The notes under the pieces: generated by a model
What the model was told of the DNA's origin: nothing
Databases searched by the model: none
What the model saw: the letters and a program-made list of their open reading frames with translations, nothing else
Source of the DNA: JBBQKF01 sp038326615
GTDB lineage: Bacteria > Bacillota > Clostridia > Saccharofermentanales > UBA5734
Assembly (NCBI GenBank): GCA_038326615.1
Contig: JBBQKF010000030.1
Location: 1-31,217 of the forward strand
Reading direction: 5' to 3'
Length of the DNA stretch: 31,217 bases
Program-made: the position numbers and the translations under genes
Shown here: positions 17,543 to 25,460 of the stretch, piece by piece
How positions within the stretch are numbered: position 1 is the first letter of the stretch
Layout: every line of letters starts with the position of its first letter

Positions 17543-17657
17543 AATGTGATGCCATATAGCGCTTATTGTATTATATATTAATCTATTAAATATATCAGGA
17601 AAGGGTAAAGTAACTTGTTATTTAATCGAAAAAATTTAATTTTTAGGAGGAGTTTTT

Positions 17658-18698
17658 ATGAAAAAAACAGTTTCAATTATTTGTATGGTTTTATCAATGG
17701 TGCTAATTTTTACCGCATGTAACAATACCATTAAGACTAGCAGTACAGAATCTTCATCACAAACAGCAAGCGTTCCCAATATTGAACTGCCTAAGGGTGG
17801 TCATGTAGAAGCAGTTAAAAAAATGCCTGAAAAGCCAATAAGAATTGCATTCCTTTCATTTGCATCCAATCCTTTTTGGTTTCCGATAAGAGACGGAGCT
17901 AATGCAGCAAACGAATACTTAAAAAATTTCAATTGCACCGTTGATTATATAGTTATTAGTGATACTTTGTCGGCTGAACAAGTTGTTGCATCTATGGAAA
18001 CATCTATAACAAAAAAATATGATGCAATTGCTGTTGTGCCCATATTTGATGGCACAGAGACTGTGATAAACAAAGCTGTTGCAGCTGGGATTCCGGTCAT
18101 GACATATTGTGCTGAAGGAACTAAAAAAAGCAACAGACTAGCATTTATGGGACAAGATGGCAAAGCAGCTGGTGAACTTGCTGGAACATATATTGAAAAA
18201 TATACAGATGGCAAGGGGAAAATTGGAGTTATAACCGGAAATTTCGGAGCCGCTATTCATAATGCTCGAATGAATGGGGCAATAGATTATCTAAAACAAA
18301 AAGCACCTGGCATAACCGTTGTTGGAAAATACGAGAATAACGATTCTGCAGAAACAGCATACTCTTTAACAAAAGATATGCTAACTGCAAACCCTGACAT
18401 AAAACTCATTTATGTCACTGCAGGAGGACCTACTGGAGCTGCAAAGGCAATACAGGACTTAAAACTTACAGGTAAAGTAGCAGTAGTTGCATATGACAAT
18501 ATACCAGAAAACTTAGTATATGTTAGAAGTGGCGAAATTGTTGCTTGTCTTGATCAAGACCCTTTTGGACAAGGATTTGATTCATCTGTTCTTCTTTACA
18601 ATTATGTTGTGTCTGGACAAAAACCCGTAAGTGAATTTATTGCTGTTAAAGTAGGAGTTGCTACGCCAGAGAATGTTAATGAAATGTATCCCAAATAA
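17658..18698 (+). CDS. Sugar-binding lipoprotein of the ABC importer, RbsB-like
   Basis: A 346-residue extracellular binding protein anchored by lipid. It has a basic start (MKK), a hydrophobic core and a lipobox (FTAC) with the lipidated Cys at 21, then a Ser/Thr-rich linker. The periplasmic-binding type 4 fold starts near residue 57 (PIRIAFLSFASNPFW) and shows the two-lobe pattern, with ligand-contact segments such as NPFW and DPFGQGF. The aromatic-rich first strand is typical of pentose or hexose binders, but the sugar cannot be told from sequence. AGGAGG at 17645-17650 gives a strong start. A long hairpin follows the gene, which is common after binding-protein genes that need more product than the rest of the importer. 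Confidence 0.92.
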   Translation: MKKTVSIICMVLSMVLIFTACNNTIKTSSTESSSQTASVPNIELPKGGHVEAVKKMPEKPIRIAFLSFASNPFWFPIRDGANAANEYLKNFNCTVDYIVISDTLSAEQVVASMETSITKKYDAIAVVPIFDGTETVINKAVAAGIPVMTYCAEGTKKSNRLAFMGQDGKAAGELAGTYIEKYTDGKGKIGVITGNFGAAIHNARMNGAIDYLKQKAPGITVVGKYENNDSAETAYSLTKDMLTANPDIKLIYVTAGGPTGAAKAIQDLKLTGKVAVVAYDNIPENLVYVRSGEIVACLDQDPFGQGFDSSVLLYNYVVSGQKPVSEFIAVKVGVATPENVNEMYPK

Positions 18699-18733
18699 TA
18701 AAAAACAATAATACTAGTTTTTATGAATAAAAG

Positions 18734-18800
18734 AATGCAGTTAAGAACTTTATCAGGAATAGAAATTATTACTTCTATTCCTGATAACATAAATTGCATT
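18734..18800 (+). promoter_or_regulatory. Long intercistronic hairpin between binding-protein and ATPase genes
   Basis: An inner perfect 15-bp stem (18750-18764 with 18773-18787, 8-nt loop) sits inside an outer 9-bp stem with one G-U pair (18734-18742 with 18792-18800). The ATPase ribosome binding site GGAGG starts at 18801, directly after the base of the outer stem. No T-run follows. The expected effect is to protect the upstream mRNA from 3' decay and to limit ATPase expression. Confidence 0.75.
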
Positions 18801-18813
18801 GGAGGTTAAAAAA

Positions 18814-20334
18814 TTGGATAAGGATGTTTTGCTTAGTATTAGAAGAATATCAAAAGAATTTCCCGGTGTTAAAGCATTAAATAATGTTAGTTTTGATATT
18901 AGGCGTGGTGAAGTTCATGCCGTAGTTGGAGAAAATGGAGCGGGTAAATCAACTCTGATGAATATTTTATCAGGATTATATCAACCCGCTACAGGCGTAA
19001 TAGTGTTTGAAGATAAGGTTTTGAACATACGCGATCCGAAGCAAAGCCAGGATGTCGGAATTTCTATGATTCATCAAGAATTATCATTGGCAAATCATTT
19101 ATCAGTTATGGAAAATATTTATTTAGGGAAGATGAAAAGAAATTCCTTTGGGTTTATTAATTATAAGCAAGTATATAAAATGTGCCAACAGCAACTTGAT
19201 TGTATTGGCCAGCTTGACATCTTGCCTGATATGTTGGTAAAGGATTTAAGTGTCTCACAAATGCAATTAGTTGAAATTGCAAAAGCACTTTCAATAAAAT
19301 CAAAACTTATTATTATGGATGAACCAACATCGTCAATAACTGCAAAAGAAACAGAGATGCTTTTTTCAATTATAAGGAGTCTAAAGGAAAAAGGTGTATC
19401 GATATTGTATATTTCACATCGGTTCGAGGAGATCTTTGGGATATCTGATAGAGTTACTGTTTTGAGAGATGGTAACCATATAATAACAGATTTAATAAGC
19501 AAGATAACACCTAAAGAATTAGTATCCTATATGGTGGGAAGAGAATTTAATAATTTATTTCACAGGGACTATAAAAATGTAAGTGTTGATGAAAAACCTA
19601 TTCTGGAAGCCAAAAACCTCGGTTGTGAGAAGAAAATTAGCAATATAAATTTCAAATTATTTAAAGGCGAAATATTAGCTATAACAGGATTAGTTGGTTC
19701 AGGTAGAACCGAAGTGCTCCAATGTATTTTTGGCCTATTAAAAAACACCCATGGTGAAATTATTTTTGAAGGAGTGCCAATAAAAATAAAGTCGCCAATT
19801 GAAGCAATTCAATTGGGAATTGGGATGGTCCCTGAAGGACGTAAATTGAATGGCTTGTTTCTTGGTATGAATATCAGAGAAAATATTACGATTGCAAATC
19901 TACCACGTATTTGCAAATTTAATTTTATTAAAAGAAACATAGAAAAACTTGAGGCAGAAAAATATATAAAAGAATTAAAAATAAAAACTGTAAATTCAGA
20001 GCAAAAAATTAAATATTTAAGTGGTGGAAACCAACAAAAAGCAATTATCTCGAGATGGTTATCTACCAAACCTAAAGTTCTATTTCTTGATGAGCCTACG
20101 CATGGTGTCGATGTTGCAGCAAAAGCTGAAATTTATGAAATAATCAATAACTTGGCAAACGAAGGAGTAAGTATTGTTTTAGTTTCATCAGAATTACCGG
20201 AAGTTCTTACATTGGCTGATAAAATTATTGTAATGCACAATGGGTGCATTACAGGTAATATACTGCATGCACAAGCCACACAGTCACTTATAATGGAGTA
20301 TGCTACTAACCAGTTTGTATGTGTTACTAATTAG
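18814..20334 (+). CDS. Sugar ABC importer ATPase with two ABC domains, RbsA-type
   Basis: A 506-residue cytoplasmic ATPase that energises the importer. Domain 1 has Walker A GENGAGKST, a signature LSVSQMQ and Walker B LIIMDEPTSSI. Domain 2 has the degenerate Walker A GLVGSGRTE, signature LSGGNQQKAI and Walker B LFLDEPTHGVD, exactly the RbsA/MglA/XylG arrangement in which the first site hydrolyses ATP. The start is TTG 18814, nine bases after GGAGG (18801-18805); an in-frame TTG at 18799 lies upstream of that site and is rejected. It follows the long hairpin and is 21 bases before the DUF4432 gene. Confidence 0.93.
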   Translation: MDKDVLLSIRRISKEFPGVKALNNVSFDIRRGEVHAVVGENGAGKSTLMNILSGLYQPATGVIVFEDKVLNIRDPKQSQDVGISMIHQELSLANHLSVMENIYLGKMKRNSFGFINYKQVYKMCQQQLDCIGQLDILPDMLVKDLSVSQMQLVEIAKALSIKSKLIIMDEPTSSITAKETEMLFSIIRSLKEKGVSILYISHRFEEIFGISDRVTVLRDGNHIITDLISKITPKELVSYMVGREFNNLFHRDYKNVSVDEKPILEAKNLGCEKKISNINFKLFKGEILAITGLVGSGRTEVLQCIFGLLKNTHGEIIFEGVPIKIKSPIEAIQLGIGMVPEGRKLNGLFLGMNIRENITIANLPRICKFNFIKRNIEKLEAEKYIKELKIKTVNSEQKIKYLSGGNQQKAIISRWLSTKPKVLFLDEPTHGVDVAAKAEIYEIINNLANEGVSIVLVSSELPEVLTLADKIIVMHNGCITGNILHAQATQSLIMEYATNQFVCVTN

Positions 20335-20355
20335 TATGTAAGGTAGGTGGAGAAA

Positions 20356-21432
20356 ATGGCATATATTTGGAATAAAGAATATACGAAAAGCGATTTATTG
20401 CAGAGAATAGGGGATATAACTCAGATAGCTGGAACAAAATCTTATGTTTTAAATGACGGAAAGGCCTTTGGGGTTAGAGGGATTGATGTTAAAACTGGCT
20501 CAGGCCTAGAGTTTACAATTATACCTGACAGATGTATGGATATTGCATGGGCTAGTTATAACGGAAAAGCTTTGTCTTTACTATCGAAAAATGGCATTGT
20601 ATCAAGTAAATATTATGAACCGGAAGAAAATGGTTGGTTTAGATCATTCTTTGCTGGTCTTCTAACAACATGTGGTTTATCTAATACTGGCGCATATTGT
20701 GAAGTTGATGGTGAAAAATTTGGATTACACGGCAGGATATCAAATACTCCGGCTGAAAAGGTAAACATTAATGAATATTGGTTAAATGATGATTTTTTTA
20801 TTGAAGTTAGTGGCAAAATGAGAGAAACTAATTTCTATGGTGAAAACCTTTTATTAACGAGGACAATAAAAACTAAGCTGGGTGATAGCAAACTTATTAT
20901 AGAAGATTATGTCGAAAATCTCGGATATTCAGAGGTTCCACTATCCATTCTTTACCACTTTAACCTCGGGTTTCCTGTCGTTGATGAGTCCTCAGAATTA
21001 ATCATAAACAGTAGCAGTATTGAATCATATGACCAAGAGTCTGGTGAAGGAATTTTGACGTACAATAAATTACAAAAACCCACACATGAATACTTTCGAC
21101 AAGTATTTTTTCACAAGCCAAAAGTAGATGTTGATGGTAATGCATGCTGTGCAATTATTAATCATAATCTAGATGGAAATAAGTTTGGTGTATATTTAAA
21201 ATATAATCAATCGGAACTGCCGGAATTATTTGAATTTAAAATGATGGGACAAAGTGATTATGTTGTTGGATTAGAACCAAGCAATTGTATGCCAATGGGC
21301 AGAAAAGTAGAAAAATCACGCGATGGATTGAAGTATTTGGCAGCAGGTGAAAGTAAAAAATTCTATTTAGAGATTGGTGTCGTTAATGGAGACAACGAGG
21401 TTAATGAACTTGTTACCCGAATAATGAAATAG
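20356..21432 (+). CDS. DUF4432 protein, aldose 1-epimerase-like
   Basis: A 358-residue protein of the DUF4432 family, which has the galactose-mutarotase beta-sandwich fold. Visible family marks are GLEFTIIPDRCMDI, TTCGLSNTGAY, a LHGRISNTPA segment with the likely catalytic His, and FNLGFPVVDE. It probably interconverts the anomers of the imported sugar or of a phosphorylated product, feeding whatever the UroD-like proteins act on. No signal peptide is present. ATG 20356 is preferred (GGTGGAG just upstream), with GTG 20347 as an alternative. It is the last gene of the operon; a terminator-like hairpin follows 35 bases later. Confidence 0.88.
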   Translation: MAYIWNKEYTKSDLLQRIGDITQIAGTKSYVLNDGKAFGVRGIDVKTGSGLEFTIIPDRCMDIAWASYNGKALSLLSKNGIVSSKYYEPEENGWFRSFFAGLLTTCGLSNTGAYCEVDGEKFGLHGRISNTPAEKVNINEYWLNDDFFIEVSGKMRETNFYGENLLLTRTIKTKLGDSKLIIEDYVENLGYSEVPLSILYHFNLGFPVVDESSELIINSSSIESYDQESGEGILTYNKLQKPTHEYFRQVFFHKPKVDVDGNACCAIINHNLDGNKFGVYLKYNQSELPELFEFKMMGQSDYVVGLEPSNCMPMGRKVEKSRDGLKYLAAGESKKFYLEIGVVNGDNEVNELVTRIMK

Positions 21433-21466
21433 TCTATACCCATGTTTTTGCCCGAAATATAGCTGG

Positions 21467-21486
21467 AATCGATGCCTCGATTTTTG
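21467..21486 (+). terminator. Probable terminator of the sugar operon
   Basis: AATCGA (21467-21472) and TCGATT (21477-21482) form a 6-bp stem with a 4-nt loop, followed by TTT. It is short and moderately stable but well placed, 35 bases after the last sugar-operon gene. Confidence 0.5.
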
Positions 21487-21663
21487 CATTCACCCGGTGT
21501 TGGCAACATTGTTAACATATGATCACTCTGGAAAATTTCACACTATAATCCCCCGTCGATTCTTATTAAAATTTAAATAAGAAAAACAATGTTACTGTAT
21601 TATCAGGTTGGGAATGCATTTAACACATTGAAAATCTTCAAATTATTATAAATCCAAGCGAGA

Positions 21664-21700
21664 ACATGCAAATTTATTTTTGCATGTTTTTGATTTTTTG
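21664..21700 (+). terminator. Strong Rho-independent terminator upstream of the fdhA leader
   Basis: ACATGCAAA (21664-21672) pairs perfectly with TTTGCATGT (21679-21687) around a 6-nt loop, then TTTTGATTTTTT follows. It may act as backup termination for the sugar operon. The T-run overlaps the -35 region of the next promoter. Confidence 0.75.
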
Positions 21701-21717
21701 CTAAAAAATGTTATAAT
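21690..21717 (+). promoter_or_regulatory. Promoter of the fdhA leader transcript
   Basis: TTGATT (21690-21695), a 16-bp spacer and TATAAT (21712-21717) with an upstream TG (extended -10) make a near-consensus housekeeping promoter. Transcription would start near 21724, about 305 bases before fdhA. Confidence 0.7.
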
Positions 21718-21724
21718 AACTTTA

Positions 21725-21950
21725 ATGTTCGAACTGAGAAGTTGAGAGTAAGAGCTTGATTTCCTCTTGAAAAGGAAAGAGATTCTCAATTCATTAGTAA
21801 GCTATTAACATATATTAGGAAAATCCTATCAGGTAAGGACTAACCGCCCGCCTGTACCAAGGTCCCCTTGGAGTCGAAGCGGTAACGTTAGATTTAAGCG
21901 TAGGGCAGGGAGCAAACAAGCCGAAACGCCCGTGTTTACTCAAGTATCTA
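21725..21950 (+). ncRNA. Structured RNA leader of fdhA, class not identified
   Basis: Several helices can be drawn by eye. Hairpin 1 has TTGAGA/TCTCAA (21742-21747 and 21784-21789) with inner TTTCCT/AGGAAA (21760-21765 and 21773-21778). Hairpin 2 has TAGGA/TCCTA (21816-21820 and 21824-21828). A GC-rich domain has ACCGC/GCGGT (21843-21847 and 21879-21883) enclosing a perfect CCAAGG/CCTTGG stem (21857-21862 and 21866-21871). Last comes GGGC/GCCC (21903-21906 and 21928-21931). The GC-rich core stands out against AT-rich surroundings and no frame is open through it. No terminator separates it from fdhA, so a riboswitch or other cis-acting leader is likely. A molybdenum- or tungsten-cofactor RNA would fit the gene, but I do not recognise its consensus. 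A trans-acting RNA is also possible. Confidence 0.5.
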
Positions 21951-22030
21951 TTTTCATAGAACCCAATTTTTTACAAGAGAGATGATGGTTTGATTTTTGT
22001 AGAACGCAAAGTTAAATCGCAGGTGTTATT

Positions 22031-24925
22031 ATGATAAAAGTCCGCATAAATGAAGTGAATTATGAAGTTCCGCCAAACCTTACTATACTAGCTGCTTCAA
22101 GATTTATTGGAGTTGAAATCCCTACGTTGTGCTACATCCCTGGCCTTGAAGCAATTGGCGGTTGCAGATTATGTGTTGTTGAAGTAACAGGAGCGAGAAG
22201 TCTTGTAACGGCCTGCTCAACGCCAGTAACAGAAAATATGGAAATTTTTACAAATTCATCAAGGGTTCGCGAATGTAGAAGAACAACCCTTGATTTGTTA
22301 CTGTCAAACCATGACAAAAACTGCTTTTCCTGTAGTAAATATGGAATGTGTGAATTTCGGACTCTTTGTGCAGAATACGGTCTCGAAGAAACATCTTATC
22401 CAGCAGATGAACCTCTCAAACCGCTAGATACCTCAAACAGGTTTTTTGTTAGGGATCCTAACAAGTGCATTTTATGCGAAAAATGTGTACGCGTTTGTAA
22501 GGAATGGCAGGGGCATGGCGCAATATGGCTGTCTAGCAGGGGCTACAAAACTGAAGTTACGCCAGCGTTTAAAGTTTCTGCACAGGATTCGGAATGCGTT
22601 TCATGCGGCACTTGCCTGACTGTTTGCCCGACCGGGAGCATTTACCCAAAAGAACTTCATTTAGGATCGGACATGTCTTTTGAAAAGATCGAAACAGTTT
22701 GTCCATATTGCGGTGTAGGTTGCAAACTCAATTTGCATGTTAAATCCAACAAAGTTATCTCAGTTTCACCTGCAAATGGCCCTGCAAACCATAATCTTTT
22801 ATGTGTGAAAGGTCGGTTTGCCTATAATTTTATTAATCACAAAGATAGGCTTAAGACGCCATTTATTCGCAAAAGAGGAAAGCTTATTCCAGCAACCTGG
22901 GATGAAGCATTAGATAAAATTAAAAAAGCTTACATAAAAATTGATACTGAATATAAGAAGAAATTATTTATATCAGAAAATTGTGCAGAGAAAATTTCTG
23001 AGTTTAATAACCAAAGTAATAGTATAGATAATAAGTATAAAAACAATGTAAACAATGATTTAGCTAATAATATTAATAATAGTTTTAAAAACAATATTAA
23101 CGGTGACGTTGATAATAAATTGGCAAATTATAAGAATATTCTGAATATTGACACTTTAAAAGATGGCAGTCCTTTTGCTGGCCTTTCATCTGCTAAATGC
23201 ACTAATGAGGAAAATTATTTATTCCAAAAAATGATGCGCTCAGTTTTTAAAACAAATCATGTTGACCATTGCGCGAGACTTTGCCATGCGCCAACTGTAG
23301 CAGGGCTTGCGATGTCATTTGGCAGCGGTGCCATGACAAATAGTATATCTGAAATTTCAGACATGGATGTCATTTTTATTCTTGGTTCAAACACAACCGA
23401 AACACATCCCGTTATTGCATCTAAAATGCGACAGGCAAAGCAAAAAGGTGCGATTATTATTGTTGCAGAGCCTAGAAGGATTGATCTTTGTCGTGAAGCG
23501 GATATTTTTCTACAGATAGAACCTGGCTCTAATGTTGCTCTTTTAAATGGTCTTATGAAAGCGGTTTTAGAAGAAGGCCTGGAAGATAAATCATTTATTA
23601 CTGACCGGACCGAAGGATTTAAGGAGCTCACAGAAATGCTCGAAACGATAACTGTTGAGGCATGCGCGGATATTTGCAGAGTTTCAGCTGATGACATAAG
23701 AGCAGCTGCAAGGACGTTTGCGAAAGGTGACAAAGCGGGTGTTTTTTATGCTATGGGTGTAACACAGCACTCTAGTGGAACAGAAGGTGTTCTTTCTGTT
23801 GCGAATTTCGCAATGCTCTGTGGTAAGATTGGTAAATCAGGTTGTGGGGTAAATCCTTTGCGTGGGCAAAATAATGTTCAGGGGGCAAGCGATATGGGAG
23901 CTGTTCCAACTGATCTTCCAGGATATCAAAAGGTAGCAGTCGATTCTAATATACAAAAGTTTGAAGAAGCATGGAATACAAAACTGCCAAAGTTTAAAGG
24001 CAAAACTGTCACCGAAATCATGGATGAAATTTTGCTTGAAGAGATTCGATTCCTATTTATTATGGGTGAAAATCCAATGGTTTCAGACCCTGATCTGACT
24101 CATGCGGAAGAGGCATTAAGAAACACGGAATTTCTCGTTGTTGCAGACATTTTTATGACGGAAACTGCCGCTTTAGCTGATGTTGTTTTACCAGCTGCAA
24201 GCTTTGCCGAAAAAGAGGGAACTTTTACAAACACAGAAAGAAGAGTGCAACTTTTAAACAAGGCTATTTCTTCTCCGGGAGAATCTAAAGAGGATCGGGA
24301 AATTATACAGGAAATTGTTAATGCAATTGGCGGCAATTGGAATTATTCTTCAAGTTCGCAAATTATGGATGAAATAGCATCACTTGTGCCGATTTATGGG
24401 GGCATTTCGTATGATCGGCTTAAAGGAGCAAATAAGAATTATGGACTGCAATGGCCATGCCCATCTCTTAATCATAGCGGGACTAAAATCCTGCACACTT
24501 CTAGTTTTACACGTGGAAAAGGGAAATTTATACCTTGCGTATATAAATCACCAGCCGAAACTTCAAGTGTGGAATATCCATTTATTCTGACAACCGGAAG
24601 AATTCTTTATCAGTACCATACAAGAACTATGACATCAAAATCTGAGGGCATAGAGGAGATAGCCGGCAAAAATTTCGTTGAAATGAATCCTTCAACAGCC
24701 ACAAAATATAATATTTCACAGGGAGAAATGATAAGCATTTTTTCGGAGAGAGGCGAAATCGAAGTTAATGTAAGAATAACATCAAAAGTTAAAGAACATA
24801 TATTGTTTATGCCTTTTCACTATGCAGAAAGTGCTGCTAATGTTCTGACAGGAGCAAACCTTGATCCAATTTCTAAAATTCCTGAATACAAAGTCAGTGC
24901 TGTTGGAATTAGGAAAATTAATTAA
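22031..24925 (+). CDS. fdhA: Formate dehydrogenase alpha subunit (Cys type, NuoG-like N-terminus)
   Basis: A 964-residue cytosolic molybdenum/tungsten bis-pyranopterin enzyme that interconverts formate and CO2. Domains in order: [2Fe-2S] ferredoxin (C34, C45, C48, C62); His-Cys [4Fe-4S] site (H94, C98, C101, C107); two [4Fe-4S] ferredoxin motifs (C146-C156 and C189-C199); the FdhF-type [4Fe-4S] motif CPYCGVGC with C258; the catalytic domain; and a C-terminal molydopterin dinucleotide-binding domain from about 840. The active-site residue is C418 (ARLCHAPTVAG), where selenoenzymes have selenocysteine. An Asn-rich insertion (about 312-380) breaks an otherwise conserved stretch. The N-terminal clusters indicate electron transfer to an NADH- or hydrogenase-linked partner, but none is encoded next to it. 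AGGTG at 22021-22025 supports the ATG. Confidence 0.92.
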   Translation: MIKVRINEVNYEVPPNLTILAASRFIGVEIPTLCYIPGLEAIGGCRLCVVEVTGARSLVTACSTPVTENMEIFTNSSRVRECRRTTLDLLLSNHDKNCFSCSKYGMCEFRTLCAEYGLEETSYPADEPLKPLDTSNRFFVRDPNKCILCEKCVRVCKEWQGHGAIWLSSRGYKTEVTPAFKVSAQDSECVSCGTCLTVCPTGSIYPKELHLGSDMSFEKIETVCPYCGVGCKLNLHVKSNKVISVSPANGPANHNLLCVKGRFAYNFINHKDRLKTPFIRKRGKLIPATWDEALDKIKKAYIKIDTEYKKKLFISENCAEKISEFNNQSNSIDNKYKNNVNNDLANNINNSFKNNINGDVDNKLANYKNILNIDTLKDGSPFAGLSSAKCTNEENYLFQKMMRSVFKTNHVDHCARLCHAPTVAGLAMSFGSGAMTNSISEISDMDVIFILGSNTTETHPVIASKMRQAKQKGAIIIVAEPRRIDLCREADIFLQIEPGSNVALLNGLMKAVLEEGLEDKSFITDRTEGFKELTEMLETITVEACADICRVSADDIRAAARTFAKGDKAGVFYAMGVTQHSSGTEGVLSVANFAMLCGKIGKSGCGVNPLRGQNNVQGASDMGAVPTDLPGYQKVAVDSNIQKFEEAWNTKLPKFKGKTVTEIMDEILLEEIRFLFIMGENPMVSDPDLTHAEEALRNTEFLVVADIFMTETAALADVVLPAASFAEKEGTFTNTERRVQLLNKAISSPGESKEDREIIQEIVNAIGGNWNYSSSSQIMDEIASLVPIYGGISYDRLKGANKNYGLQWPCPSLNHSGTKILHTSSFTRGKGKFIPCVYKSPAETSSVEYPFILTTGRILYQYHTRTMTSKSEGIEEIAGKNFVEMNPSTATKYNISQGEMISIFSERGEIEVNVRITSKVKEHILFMPFHYAESAANVLTGANLDPISKIPEYKVSAVGIRKIN

Positions 24926-25460
24926 AGCAGCGTATATATTTATGGATTAAAAACCATGTTTTAAATATTATCGATATCGCTGTTAGTAAAAAAGCAACAT
25001 CAGATTGGAAGATTTTTAGCTATATTTTTACTATTTACTCATATACCTATTTGTGCTGAGAAAACGCGACAGTCTTATAATATAGTAATCAAGAATTTAG
25101 AGTTTAGTGTTCGCAGATTAGTGATCACAGTTTAGTGATCACAGATTAGTGCTCACAGTTTAGTGATTACAGTTTAGTGATCACAGTTTAGTGATCACAG
25201 ATTAGTGCTCACAGTTTAGTGATTACAGTTTAGTGTTCGCAGATTAGTGTTCGCAGATTAGTGATCACAGATTAGTGCTCACAGTTTAGTGTTCGCAGTT
25301 TAGTGATCACAGATTAGTGCTCACAGTTTAGTGCTCACAGTTTAGTGCTCACAGTTTAGTGCTCACAGTTTAGTGCTCACAGTTTAGTGCTCACAGTTTA
25401 GTGCTCACAGTTTAGAGAATAGTGCTTAGAGAATAGTGCTTAGAGATTAGAAATCAGAGA
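24926..25460. other. Intergenic region between convergent fdhA and FAD-reductase genes
   Basis: About 535 bases between two gene 3' ends. AGCAGCG (24926-24932) right after the fdhA stop can pair with CGCTGTT (24978-24984) through a long loop; this is weak as a terminator. From 25101 the region is filled by a 14-bp repeat array, listed separately. No gene is seen. Confidence 0.6.
25101..25408. repeat. Tandem array, 22 copies of a 14-bp unit
   Basis: Exactly 22 head-to-tail units (308 bp) of AG(T/A)TTAGTGNTCAC type. Variation is confined to base 3 (T or A) and the last six bases (GATCAC, GCTCAC, GATTAC or GTTCGC). Units 3-5 and 7-9 repeat the same order of variants, and the last six units (25325-25408) are identical, pointing to recent expansion at the right end. 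Degenerate 14-bp units continue to about 25457, close to the stop codon of the reductase gene. Many units contain the palindrome GTGATCAC. It is not coding, since TAG occurs in every unit, and it is not a CRISPR array because there are no spacers. Confidence 0.97.

Larger units (their letters stand above)
21433..22030. other. Intergenic region between sugar operon and fdhA
   Basis: About 600 bases. In order it holds the short terminator at 21467, about 180 bases with nothing recognised, a strong hairpin terminator at 21664 overlapping a promoter at 21690-21717, and a structured leader of about 300 bases reading into fdhA. No protein gene is visible. Confidence 0.6.

Noticed and set aside
21725..21950. 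6S RNA, SRP RNA, tmRNA, RNase P RNA or cobalamin riboswitch as the identity of the fdhA leader
   Set aside because: None of the conserved core motifs of these RNAs could be found; a short CCTGTACC likeness to SRP RNA is not supported by the helix 8 motif.
5509..21950. GTGTTTACTNA-like matches at 5510, 8098 and 21932 as a shared operator or repeat family
   Set aside because: The shared core is about 11 bases with mismatches, the sites have no common position relative to genes, and chance is likely in AT-rich DNA.
22031..24925. Selenocysteine formate dehydrogenase
   Set aside because: The active-site codon at residue 418 is TGC (Cys) and there is no in-frame TGA, so no selenocysteine insertion is needed.
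25101..25408. CRISPR array
   Set aside because: The 14-bp units are directly adjacent with no spacers, are shorter than CRISPR repeats, and no cas genes are present.
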